From: Psoroptes ovis
Taxonomy: Eukaryota; Arthropoda; Arachnida; Sarcoptiformes; Psoroptidae
Assembly (NCBI GenBank): GCA_002943765.1
Contig: PQWQ01000093.1
Span: 31,001 to 95,000 of the forward strand
DNA length: 64,000 nucleotides
Reading direction: 5' to 3'
The notes below the pieces were generated by a model, which ran no database searches, was not told where the DNA came from, and was given only the letters and a program-made list of their open reading frames with translations. This document shows positions 12,801 to 27,800 of the stretch, piece after piece (the stretch's first letter is position 1; each line of letters opens with the position of its first letter). Made by a program: the position numbers and the translations under genes.

Positions 12801-15800
12801 ATGGAAGGGAATATTTCAATATTGAAATAATGCTAGTATTGTATTGGTTTCAATCGGAATGATAATCAAAATGAAAAAAATGAAGGAATGATGATTTCGG
12901 ATATTTATGATTATTATTAATGATTGAAACTTGAATTAGAAAAAAAATGAAATAAAAATTGATGATTAAAACAATTTTTCATCTTTCTCTACGCTCAGTT
13001 ATTCCTTTATGATTTAAAATAGAATGATGAATAATGTTTAATCAATGATGAGCCAATCACGTAGAGTATTAGGACGAGTAAAGCAAACAAAAACAGAGAA
13101 AAAACATGATGATTCGATCAAGATGGTCATAGTGGGTAATGGTCATTATGATGAATGAAAACTTTTTCATTTGAATTGAATGAATAAAATGAGTCATCAT
13201 TTAGATAGATATGAAATTAATTTATTAATGGAATCATAAGGAGAATATAGACATACCATATATGTTATAAAAACAAGGTTCAATCTGATCTCCGGCTAAA
13301 TTTCTGGCCCAACATTGATACTGTCCATAATCATCGGCCGATTCGATACGCATTTCTAAACGATTCCGTATTATTTTACGGTGATTACTATTTCTGGAAA
13401 ATGGTTGTGCATTTGGAAATTGATGATGTTTATCATCATCATCCAAATGATTTTGCTCATCAAGCGAATTAATAAATGAATTTGATATTAAAATTGATGT
13501 TTCGGTTGAATATTTGTTCGGTTCATTATCATTATATTGCTGATGGTCAAATTTATATGATAATTCTTGATGTTTGGTTCGCCATAAAAATGTAACATTT
13601 GTTGGATTTGCATCTACTTCACATATCATTGTCACAACACTGCCAATATAGGCCGGTATTGTTTGCGTTGGTGTCACGCAATTCGGTTCATCTATTATTA
13701 TTCATTCATTCGAATGGTAATAATTTATGGTTTTATTTGATGCCAAAATGAAAAATTTTGAAAAAAACAAAATAAAGATAAATATTCAAATCAAAATATT
13801 GATAATGATAATATGTGCATGATTTATTTGAAATAAATGTAAAATTTCTATTCTCGTATGTGAGGAAATTTAGCGTGACCAATGATAATGTTTGGCAATT
13901 GGAATTTCAGTTGGTGAATTTAAGATTATTCAAAATAATGATAAAACCTGATATTTATTAATATTATTGCTTCAATGTTTGTAATAATAATTATAGTAAT
14001 CGTAATAATTTGGATTTAATTGGAAAACAAAATCATTGAAATTTGGACAAAGATTATTATTTAACATTAAATAAATGATTATTGATTTTAATGAACAATA
14101 ATTATAATAATCATTGAAAATGAACAAAACTGATTGACCAGAAAACAATGAAAATATATTCATGTGAAACGATCATATGAATGATAGAGCCAATACAAAT
14201 CATAAACATTTGATGCATTTTGTATCATTTCAAAAAAATGTATCAACTAAATAAATAAATAGTGAATAAACACTGGAAAATCTTACATTATACAAATAAT
14301 AGTGTGATTCTTGAATCAATATAGATCGCAGTACATTCATTATTTTTCTATTTTTCTTAATTTTAGTTTCATTCAAATTAATGGCCATAGAAAATGCATT
14401 GGTGTATTTCTCTAACATCTAAGAGAATCTATGATTACAATCATTATTTAAAATTTATTATTGAAATTGCGGAAAGAAAGAAAATGCTTCCATTTTTTCA
14501 GTGCTCGTGTATGGCACGAAAAAAAATTTGAAATTGGATAAAAGCAAAATTGGCGAAGATACTTAGAGATAGATAATAATACATGAAAACATTGATAATT
14601 ATATTTGCTTTTATGATTCAATTCAAAATGGCTGTCTATTTATGAAACGATAGTAGATAACTAACAAAAATTATTAAAACAAATATCTTTTGAATGTTTA
14701 AACATTTTCTTCGAACAACAACACAGCCAAATTGGAAATATTTAAATTTTTATTTTAGACAAAATAAATTCTCATTATCATTGAACCTAAATTAGCATGC
14801 AATATTTATTTGCTAAGATTACATTTTTAGCCAATGTATAATATAAACTAGCAACTATTAATGCATATCTTTGATCTTAGACTATAGTTTATAAAATTCA
14901 TTTAATAAATATTAAACATCACAATTATTATTATTCATGCTTAATATCAATATAAACACACATAAATTAGATGATCAATTGAACTGAAATAAGCCAGTGA
15001 ATGGAGAAAAGCAAATTAAAATACTTTTTCGCTTTGTTCAAATGATAATCAATGATAATTATCATTTAGTCAGTGAGTGTGCTTGCATTGAACATTACTA
15101 TTAAATTCTCAAATGAATTCAATTTGAATGATGAAATTTTCTGCTTTCAATGTATTTTTGTTCACAGACAAAATGAACCTTTTTTCGATAAATAAATTAT
15201 AATTCAAATTTGAAAAAGTTTAACCCCAAATATTTTCATGTTGCAAATTTATGATCAGAAAAAAATGTATGTAGTTGGTGTATGAATAAGCATATAAATA
15301 AATTTATAGACAAACATCGATGCATGTTAACATTACACAGCCATGAATCAAAGTGACCATATTTGTAACACATTCCATTTGATAAATAAATAAATAAATT
15401 TAAAACTATCAATTTTTGTTACATTCTAATATAAATGCAATGTTTAATGGCAAACCAAAAATTGATCCATCATCTCATATGGTCATGTTGAATTTATGTT
15501 TTAAATTGGTGCAGCCATAATTTTTTTAGTGTACCCAAAAGTAGAACATGAAATTTATCAATAAATAAAACATAATTCATTGATTGTCAAATGTTTATTT
15601 GTTTTTGTTTGGTGAGTTGTTCACAAATCAGCCACAACCACAAGCCTTATCCAATTAGCCCTGAATTGATAAACATATACATGAATTTAAGCAACAAAAA
15701 ACAAACAAGTCAGTTTTTTTATTTCTATGATTTAGCACTATGATTGGATATGAATATTTTTTGCTTTGATTTATTATTAGTGTTATTGTTAGTGTTTAAT

Positions 15801-18800
15801 AAAGAAAATTTAATACAAAGAAAAACTTGAACAAAATACATGACTTTTACTCTTTTTTCAACTTTTTTCTGGTAACGGGATTTTGGTATATTTTATTATG
15901 AAAATATGCATAGATATTCAAGTGATTAATGAAGCAAAAATGAGGAAATATTTTACAAACGACAACAAATGAAAATTTTTACACTTTATTTTATTCATTT
16001 GAATACATCCTTCCATTTTTTGTTTGATTTTGAATAAGAATGCATATTTCTAATAATTCAATAATAATTTCAAAATCAGCCATTGTATCAGTTGTTGGGT
16101 GGTGGTTGAGTGAACCTACAGTCATGAACCTGTGAAAAAATATTTTACCAAATTGAACCAAAATTTTAGGCATAAAAATTAGGAACAAAAATTGATTTTC
16201 TAAAATTCATTTTTGCAACAATGTACTTAAATGTATATGTGAGTGGCAAATTGTAAAGTACAAAAATGAATTTCATTTAGAATTTTTAGTTAGAATATAA
16301 ATGTTGAGAAATAATAATTGGAACTGTGGCGGAAAAATCTTGAACAAAAAACATCCAACATAACATTGTTCAAATATGATTTTTTAATTTTTATCAAATA
16401 TGTTGGCATTGTGAATGTTATGGGATCAAAATTATGTAAATTTTGGCGACGAAACATTGATACACAAATGATGGATGAAAATTTATATGAAGAAAATGAT
16501 GAAATGGAGTACAATATTGACGCAGATAAACAAATAGAGGATTCATCGTTTAGCGATACTGATGATAGTAAAAGAAAAAAGCAAAGAAAACTGAAAAAAG
16601 TGAAATCATCATCCAAATCCCAAATACAATTGACAATATCACGTTTAGCTACAACAGACATAACACCAATATTATCATGTAGAGATGATGGCACTGATAC
16701 CAAACACATACTAAAACGTATTGGTTATCGTTTAGTCAAAGAAATAGGCAAAGGTGGCTTTGGCACTGTATTCAAAGCGATCGATTTGAAGCACAAAAAT
16801 CGTGTAGTTGCATGTAAAGTAATGAAAATAACATCTGATCGTCGTAATCAAATATTAATTAAAAAAGAATTATTCATATTACGTTCGATAAAACACAAGC
16901 ATATTATTCGTGTTTATAAACATTTCATATTACGATCATCAGTGACGGCCAATGTCTATATTTTCATGCAGTATGCTGATAACTCTGATCTGTGGAATTA
17001 TGTACGTAAAACATTGAAAAATGGTATGAAAGAAAAGCAAGCCAGGAAAATGTTCCAACAAATCATATCAGCAATTCATTATTTGCATCAGAGGAATATA
17101 GCACACCGTGACATTAAATTAGAAAATGTTCTGTTGGATCGTAAACTTAATTGTTTGGTCACTGATTTTGGTTTGAGCATTGTTGTCATGCAGAAAGAAG
17201 GTCGCGCAATTAATGCACCGAATTATTGTGGTACAATACCATACATGGCTCCTGAAATACAATTGTATATCATCACCAGAATAATATTCGATGTGTTTCA
17301 AGCTGATGTTTGGGCTTTAGGTGTATTACTATTTTGTATGATTAACCAAGGCCAATTCCCATTCACATTGAACAAAGATGAAATGTTGCAGCAACAACTT
17401 CGCTGTGACTATCAATTCACCGACAAAATGTCATTCAAACCTGATGAACGTTTGATTAATTTGATGGCACGAATATTTGAACCGAATCCTTTGATTCGCA
17501 TACGTATGGTGCAGTTAGTCAGACACCCGTGGTGTTTAAATAAACCAATGGAAGATGTTGTCGAAAATAATGGAATGCATTTGAAAATAAATAAAATAAT
17601 CAAATCTGAAAATGAAAAAATGAAGAAATCGGTGATAATCAATAAAACTAATGAACAAACAAAACAGCAGATGACTCAAGAGCAACAATTACTACAAAAA
17701 GAATCGGAACAATTAGCCATGAAAATTTTGATACAAAAAATGAAAACAATGACCATGTTGAATAATGATGATTATTACAATGATTATAACCAAATCAATT
17801 TCAATGACCAAATGGATTTTGATGAATATCCAAGAAAACTAGGCAAACAAATTTTTACAACTAAAATTTCGACGAAACCAAAACTAAAAATGCGTAAAAA
17901 ATTGATGAAAACCAAAATCAAACGTAAAATAAAAATCAAACAAAAATATTATCATTCACCAATAACCAAGAAATTCTATGCACATTCACCAAACAAATCA
18001 CCATTTTATCACCATAAGCAACAACCATCACCGTTGAATGATGATAATGTTGATATAGTTCAATCATCAACACCAGTATCAACTGAATCAAACGAGACTG
18101 ATTGAATTAATTTCAAAGATTATCGACACACAACACAGCAAAAGGGCTGAGATGTTTTGAAAGGAAAATTTATGAAAATAATAATCAATCATAAACAATT
18201 AATACACACACAGAGATTGAACATTAATCTAAAAATAATGAATAATTGAATGAATAGCTAACATTAATTAATTATTGAATGATAAATTAATTACTTTTCA
18301 ATTGAAAATTAAAATAAAAACACACTTACATAAAATTTGTATTTGAAATTGATTACTGAAACCAGTGCCAATAGCATTTTGTGCAATGCATTGATAAAAA
18401 CCGTTCCATTCATCGGTTATTTTATCGATCAATAATTTTGTACGATTATCACTGAATTTAAGAGACGCTTTTAAATATTGGATATTGGCTTTAAGTCTTA
18501 TTTGATAGCATTTATTATATTTTAGATCAGACTTACCATCATTAGTGCTGGTCATGTTATCACTAATAATCATCGAATCTATGTACCACTGAATATCGTC
18601 GGATGAGACGATCGGATTTGATGAAATGTCACAATGAAGTTGCAATTGTTTACCACGGATCGCATAACCGCCAGCATTAACTAATTTGGTCATATTTTCA
18701 TCCAAATGCTGAAATAATGTCACTTTTGGTGCGACTATGATTGGCAGAAAATGTCATGAAAATGTAATAAAAGAAATGTTGGTAAATGGAGATGGAAAAT

Positions 18801-21800
18801 TTTTATTTAAAAGAGAAAATGAGACATTTTAAGCTTGAAAATATGGCAAATTTCTTATATCAAATAATTTACAACGTTTCATCGGATCAATGAATGTGGT
18901 GATTTCGATCAATTTTCTAGTTTTATCATCGTTAATTGTGTCCAATTTGATGATGGTCCATTGTTTCCAATCATCATTTAAAAATTTTTTATTACTAATA
19001 AAATTGGTCATCATATAGATTAAGAGACCAAACGAATAAACATCAACTGGTTGTGGATCGAATTGATCCACAAATACTTCAGGTGGAAAATGATTATCAT
19101 AAAGACGATGTTTTTGTTGATATGGTGATAATTTCATATATTTTTCAGTATCAGCGTCGAAATATTTGGCGCAATTGCCAAAGCCAACTAATTTGACATT
19201 ATTATTCGAATCAAATATGACACTTTCACCCCGTATTTTCAAATGTGCGAAAGCATTTTGATGCATGAATTCGAGACAAGATAATAATGTGTATGAATGT
19301 TTTCGTAATTCATTCAATGATAGAAAACCTTTACGTGAACGTTGTAATAAATTTTGTGAATCACATTCATCAAGGAATGTATACACTTTCAGATCAGTTA
19401 TGAAAATGTCATATATTTTGACGAATGCTTCATGTTTTTTCAGTAAGGTTTGTTGTTGGTCGTTTGTTTTGGACAAATATTGCCGTATTTTAGTCGATTG
19501 GTGGATGTGTTTTTTATAATCTAAGCTACGGTCATTAAGGATTACAATCTTAACATAACAAGAACATTGTTTGTATTGACCACGATAAATGATGCATGTT
19601 TTACTGGCCCAAATTGATTGTTTATTCAGAACAATTTGATATTGTTTCAATCCGATTTCATCTGCCAATATTTTAGTGTTTGGATAGTTTTTGAAATCGA
19701 TCATTATTTTTTTCAAATAATCACGATTATCAATCAACACTTGTTTGTAGTTACTTGATAGTTTCTTCAAACGATCAATTTCAGCGTCCAATAATTTGTG
19801 TTTGGTTTCAATTTCATTGTCTAAAATTAATTGTAAACGTTTTTTGTCTTGTTCTAATTTTTCTTTACGATTTTCCATCATTTGTTTAATTTTGGTTTGT
19901 AAATCATCGCGCATTTGTTGTTCTTGTAATTGGAATTGTTCACGTATTGATTTGATTAGTTTTTCTACTTCATCGTCAATATTTTTTTTCTGTCGAAATG
20001 ATTCAGCTTCACATTTGGCTTTAATTTTATTCAAATCTTCTTTGACAATCATTTGCATTAACATCAAACGCTTTTCAGATAATTTCTTCTCAAACAGTTT
20101 TCTTTGTTCACATTCTTCTTGTTGAAATTTCTTCAATAATGAATTGTAATCATCATCATTTTGATTAGTGTTGTTTGATGATGCATTTTCATCATTTGCT
20201 GAGTCAATTTCAGCCATTTTTTCAACTCAAAAATGGATTAGCAGTGATACGATCAAGATGAAATGATATGCAAATTATTATATTAATTATTAATTAATAC
20301 ACCAATCAAATAGACTAAAACAACAGAAAATATGAGCCAGTAATGGTTGAAAATGTTCGCATTTAAATATGAGAAAATTTTTTCGAATTTGGTTTGTTCA
20401 CAAACAGATTTTCGATTGAAAAATGTATGCTTAATTAAATTGTGATTGTAGTCACAAAAATACATTCATTCGAATATTGATTTTTCATTCATGTTCGATT
20501 CGGTGCCCAAGAGCAGTAGCATTTGCATTTTGGTTGTCGATAGCTGAAATTCATTGAGAATAATCTTGGAAAACAAATAACCGGAAAATTTGTTCAATTT
20601 CATTTGAGTTGTGTATGAAATGGAGAAAAGTGACAATTACCAACAGAAATGTAAAAATTAATTAATTACATTAATTTAATTAATTGAAAAATCAAATTTT
20701 GTTGTTTTTTTGTATGTTTTACTCAGATTATTCGATTTGAATGAAACAAAATAATGAATACTAATAATCATTGATTTTGATCATTTTGAATGTGAAATGA
20801 ATGGAATTTTTTCGAATGATCAAACAAGACTAACATTGAAAAATCAATATATTATCTATTTTTTCAGTTTCGTTTCATATGATCAGATTTACAAAAAAAC
20901 AATCAATATTATTTAATTATAATTAATCAATTTTCCCCGAGTTAAACTCGTGAATCTAGCAAAATTATGATAAAAAAGTAATGGCAAAAATGTGTTTAAA
21001 GTATTGTGAATATTTCAAGAATTAACATGGCAAAAATTTGAAAAACTGTTGAATAACAAAAAAAAAGGAAAAAAATGATTTGATGGCCATTTCGGTTGGA
21101 GAAAATGGAAAATTGATATCGATCAATCGATCATTTGGATCGATCTAATTTGAATTTATGCGAAGAGAGTTTAATTTTGCATTGGTTTTTTGTTGTGCTT
21201 CGAAGCCTGGAATGATAAAATGTAACCAAATCAACATGAATGTCTCTGGAATAATCGATTAAGGTCATCATTCATTTAGAGCAAATTTATTATCACACAT
21301 TTCTATTATTTGGAAAGTGTCGGCTGAGAAAAGATTAAGTTGTCATCATGCTGATGATGAGCGTTGGAAATTGTGAATTTATGTATTCGATTTGATATCT
21401 TTACATCTTTAGGCTGATTCAAAATTAATATTTATTTTTTATAATCAACAAATCAATTTGGATATATTTTTCGAGGAAGGATGATTTTAAATTCTAATTT
21501 TTCCTTTCACTCTGAATCTGTAAGATTCTTAGGGAGATTTTTGAAAAGATTCAGTTTTTTTTTTTTGCATTTTTCTGTATGAAATTAATTTTAGAGAATT
21601 CTCAGATTGGGATTTTGGAGAGAATTTTTTCATTTCACCAAAATGGTCATTCATTCACAATTGACTTATGATTGAGCCAAAAAAAATTGGTGAAAATCTT
21701 GAGACAAATGAAAACAACAACAACAAATCCTGAATTGAGTCAAATGGAATTTGTATTAATACTAATAATGAATGCACTTAAAAGATTAAAATGTATTAAC

Positions 21801-24800
21801 AATTTTTGATTCAATTTCTTTGATATGAATCAAAATGAAAAATATGTGCAATTTTTTTCAATTTTTTGCCAGAAATGGCAAAAACATTGATTCAATAAAC
21901 ATGGATTCATGATGAAGGTGGATTTTTGTTTTTAATTTGTTATTATTGTCAATTGTAAATAGTTGCATTCAAAATAATTGCAATCATTATTTTGCTTTCT
22001 ATTTCAATAATAATACAACTGTTAAATTGAAAATAAACAAAATTATTGGTTTGAATTAAGAAAAAGAGATATATTTTGGATAAATAAATATTTATTTCAA
22101 CATTGACGATGTAATCACTTGAAAATGATATGAAACGAAAGAATAGAAAATAGAAAACTAAAAACAAATCTTTAGGAATATGATCATATCAATCAATTTC
22201 AAGAAAAATAATGATCAATGATCACTGTTAAATGCTTCAAGGATGCATATTTCAAGTATAAATTGCCACTACTAATATTTTTTTTGTTGTTCATTTATTT
22301 GTGATTATTATGCATTTACAATCAAAAGAGATGTGTTTACAATCAAACAATCAATGTCATACATCACTAAATTGATCATATAAAAGTGCATAAATCAAAC
22401 ATCGCTTCATCATTCTTAAATTTGAACAGTTTCGAATCGAAAACATTTTCAATCAATCAAATCAAATACAAATGGACACTAAACCGGTGCTTGGTTACTG
22501 GGATGCTCGAGGTCTTGGTCAAGCCATACGACTACTGTTAACATATGCTGATGTCGATTTCATTGATAAACGTTATAAAGTGGGACCAGCCCCAAATTAT
22601 GATCGTTCAGAATGGTTAAACGATAAATATAATCTTGGTTTGGATTTTCCAAATGTGAGTCTATGATCAATGAAATGTTGGTCATTTTAGCTAAATTATT
22701 TTGTATGACCAGTGCCCATATTATTTAGATGGCAATGTGCGATTGACCCAATCGATAGCAATTTTACGTTATATTGCCCGCAAATATAATTTAAATGGTA
22801 ACAATGAAATGGAAAAAATACGCATTTCATTAGCTGAACAACAAATAGTCGACTTGAATCAAGCATTGTCTCGTGTGGCATATAATCCTAATTGCGAAAA
22901 ATTGAAGCCAGAATATCTGGAAAAATTGCCAGAACAATTGGAATTATTGTCGAAATTTCTAAACAATCAACCATTCATATCGGGTACAAACATATCATAT
23001 GCTGATTTTTTATTGTATGAATATCTGACTAAAATCAAAGTGTTGATGCCAGAATTGTTTGTTAAAAATGATAATCTTAAAAAATTTCACGAACGTATCG
23101 AAGCATTACCAAGAATCAATGAATATATCAAGAAACAGCAACCGAAATCGTTTCATGGCCCAACAGCATTGTGGAATGGTCAATACGCTTAAAAATTCTA
23201 AATAATTTTTGGAACTAGTTAAAACATTGTGGCAATAAAAAACTTTTGTAACTCTATCTACTCATTCAAACAGAACAAAAACTCTAAAATTTGATTTTAG
23301 AAAAAATGAACAAAAATTTTGACTGGAATTGATTTGGAAATAATTGTCACTGGCAAAAATGTGGGTCTTTGAGAATCGATATTATTTGAAATTCAATTCA
23401 TTATTTTTGTTGTCGTTTCCTATTTATTTGATTTAAATTGAAAATTTTTCAATTTGAAAAAATAACAAATGAACAATCTTAGAATCATCAATGTCAATGT
23501 CATTGATTTGATCGAAATGAAATGAGAAATTTTTTTCATGGAAAAATAGAATCAAATATTGCTGTCACATTGGATGATGAATCAAATATTGTTTGTTGTT
23601 TACTATTTTAGATGAAAACAAAAATTTTAATTTCATTTGTTGTTGTCAATAATGGATATATGGGATTAAAGTCAATTTTAGTGAGCAAAGAAACGTCAAT
23701 AAACAAGCAAAGATTTTTTTGAATCTAAGCAAACGAATAGGCGACAAACAATAATGGATAGGCTAAACCATAAGAAATAGACAATAATTGAATTTTAATA
23801 AAAGTTCAAATTTCGTTTTTTTGTCCAAAAATTGGAATAAAAACGAAATGAATTAGTTGAGTGTATCTAATAATGATAAGGATATCAGATTACCGAATGG
23901 TTAATTCATGCATTGATACAACCAATGTGGATGTTGTTAAAATCAAAGGATACCTTCTTGCTTTGTTTGGTTTGGATGGAAGTAAAGTGCATCATTAATG
24001 ATACTAATGCATAGCACATGAATTGGATTCATATAATTCATTTCTGGTCACAAACACAGACACACATAGTAACCGAGAAACAACAACAACAATAGATTAT
24101 GCTAAACTGAAACATTATCAAACGACGGCAGCGAAATGATGACATTTTTCAAAAATAATAATAAACAGTTGAATGATGGCACATACAAATTTCTTTTATG
24201 GTTTTTAAATTGCACTATATTTTCATCTGATTTTCGCTTTTTGCCATTTCCATTTTACTCTTTGTTCATTGATTATTTTTATCATGGCAAAAGTTAAAAT
24301 GAATGATGGTAAAATAATAATAAATTCCATTAATGGAATCAAATGTTTTCTTCATGTTTTTTGCCAGTAATGTATATTTTGGTTGTCATAATCAAATGTA
24401 ACTAAACACACTAAAATCTATTTGTTGTTGGCAAAAACCTATTTTTTCAGTGGAAAATATTTTTCAAGTGTCAAATACTCATCTGTCAGTTTTATCACAA
24501 ATAAAAGACAACAGTGAAATGGGCACGTGTTGAATTTTTCGGTTTGAATTTTAAAGTTTAAACATTCATATCGATTTAGGTATTTTGTTTAATATTCAAA
24601 GAATTATTCATAAGGGAAATATTGATTGATTGATATTTATCAATAGAAATGATGATAATAATATATTATCATCACGAACAATTTTAATTTCATTTGATAA
24701 ATTTATATTGAGCTCATATGTTTTCAATAAGGCAATATTTGAGAAGCATGATAAATAGAACCGGCACACAAAAACTTTTGGTTATTAGTGATCAGAAATG

Positions 24801-27800
24801 ATCAAACATAACAAACAATTCATCAGCAAACAAAGATGATGATGCTAACGAAAAAGATGTTTGGCAAAAATAAAAGTTGAAATTAACAGTAAACACACAG
24901 AGATATCTGAGAAAAAGTTTTTGATCGAAAATCACGATTCAGACATTTTGTTATAATCGAATTTATCATTAAAATTGCACACACTTTTCTAATAATCAAC
25001 GTTTGAAATGTCTTTAGGGATAAATAATCGTCAATTGATTCGATTTATCATCACTATCGATCCAATGATTGCTGTTAATCGATTCATTGCGAGATATTTC
25101 ATTCGATTAATTGAACGATCATTGATTGATTAAATAAACAAAGAAAGAAAATTTGAAAATAAATTTTTCATTACTTACATGCAACATTCAATCGCAATGA
25201 TTGTTCCATTGAATCGATGGGCTGTTTTTGCTGTTTGACATAATCAATGTTGTTATTGAACAATAAATTTCTAGCATTACATATAATTTCATTATCATTA
25301 TCTTCGATTTGTAATTTCATTTTGATGATTGACTCGGTTATTAATATTGGTTCTACAATTGAATTATTATGATTGTTGATAATATTATATTCTCGCAGAA
25401 AATTATCTATTTGTTCATTCAAATTGAAATTATTATTATTGATTTGATTGATATTAATCAAATCATCATAATTGACAATCACAACTTCATTGTTTGTATC
25501 ACTATGATTGTGTTGTTGCTGCATGATAATATCATAGTCATTTTCATTTATTTTTAATGTTGAATTGTTTGCTTTTTTGCCACTACTAATGATCACATAT
25601 TGCCTAAAGTAAATGTTTAGAACGTGAATTATTGTAAAAATAAAAATAATTTAAATATAATTCAATCGAAGAAAAATGCATAGACATGATTGCATTAATG
25701 AGAAATACATGATAAATAATCAATCTACTTTTAGGGACATTTTGCAATAGAATTTCATGAATGTTACAAAATCAATGATGATCATTTTTAAGTTTAAAAT
25801 TTAAACTTTTCATTTGAAATTTAGAATTAATTAATTTTTGGCCAAATGATTTTGATTAAAATGATTTCAATTTCTGATATTTGAATGTGAATATAAGGAA
25901 TTATTCATTATTTCCATTTGATGCTATCACATTTCCAAATGGATGAGTTAGACAAGACTTGAAACAATTTTTCCATTTTAAAATCAAAACAAAACCTTCA
26001 GGGAATTCAGATTCAAATGCATATTCAGAGCTGTGCATTTAGAGTCACTTGAAAAATTTTATGCAAAAATTTTTAGGTGAAAAGAAACAAAAAAAAATTA
26101 TTATCATTTTGCATTAATTTTGATTTTTTGAATTTTTAGTGCGTTGAAAATTGAATGTAATCTAATTTTTTATGAATATCCAAAAGTGCATTCTGCTTGT
26201 ATGGCTCAACTTATCTTATAGGATTGTATTTTATGGTTTGTTTCAAAAAATATCATCACTATTAATATTTCATTTTTTCAAGCAATTTGATTATTTCAAT
26301 TTTTGGAAAATGATTGATGCATAAATAGTTGTTTTATCAAATAAAAAAAGCACAACAAACTTACTGCAGAATTGGTATTGGCCGATATCCAGGCATTCGA
26401 TACCAACTATGATTTGCCGGTGGTCTTGAACCAAAAGATCGACAACGTATTATTATTTCTTGTCCGGATTGCAGCCATGACGATGTTGGTGATTTGGAGT
26501 TAGATTCATTATCATTGTCTGATTCTGTTGTTTTCGTTGACGACGATGATGTAGTAGATGCTGATGATGGATAGGCTACTATTTGCACATGTTTCGGTTT
26601 TGCTGTCGATTTCCGAATGAAAACAAAATGATTTAAGTTTATTAAGTGAAGTAGTAACAACAAAAATTAAAGTTAAATCATAATAATAATGATGATTAGA
26701 TGGCTTACTATTAACTTTAATCAATGTTTTTGCACTTAGAAATGTTTGATTATCATTACTTGAAAGGCACTTAAACCAGCAATTATGGTCATAGATTGTG
26801 ATCGGAGTTAAATGTAATTCACTTTGCAAAGTATGATTTTTTTCCGTCAAAATGTGATATATTTTTTGCCGTATCAATTCATCATTACGATACCAATTCA
26901 GTATTGGCAATGGTTTACCTATGAATTATTTAAATTAGTTAAATCATTAAGAAATGTCATTTCTCAAAAATAATGACACACGTTGGTGTTTGTCATTTTG
27001 TTTTGAATATGTGAACTGAATGCATAATGCAAATAAATCAAAACTTTGATATGATTATTCCTAATTATTAATACAATTGTCTGCTCTTTTTATCTGATCA
27101 TTCTCAGCAATTGTTAAAAGGGAATTCATTACATTAAGGCAATAATTGTTTGTGGTATTATCTTTTATCATTCTTTTAATTTGATTTTGTGAGATTAATT
27201 TAGATTAATTAGTGCTTTGTCGCATATTCCTGAATCTAATCTTTTTTGCTTGATTGTGATATTTTGAAAAATAGTAATCATATTAATTAATTAATGCAAT
27301 TTTTCTCAGTAAAAAAAACAAAGACGCTCTTGCTTTTAATGAAAATATTGCTAATTCAATGAATGTTAATATTTACCGCCTTCAGACAGACAGATTAATG
27401 TGGCTGATTCATCTTCATTCAACACAATCGTTTGATTTGGTTCAATTGATTTGATGATTAAATCATTGGATGTCATTGAATGTGGCTGATTAGTGACTGT
27501 TGATGCTAATTTTAAGCTCGATGATTTTCCATTAAAATGTTCGTAGGTATGATTGTTAGCTTTTGGTGCATAAAAATAATTTCTTTTATTTAATTTTAAT
27601 AATATTTGCAACTGTTTTGGTGGAACTATTGAAAGAAGCAAGCAAATTAGTAATGATAATGAGAATCATCAAGTAAAATGATTATTACCAATAACATTCA
27701 GTGTCACAGTTGATATTGTTGTACGTTCCCATTTATAATCGACTCGACACCAGTAAAGACCTGAATCTTTTTCTTCGATTGGCATCAAATAAAGATGTGC

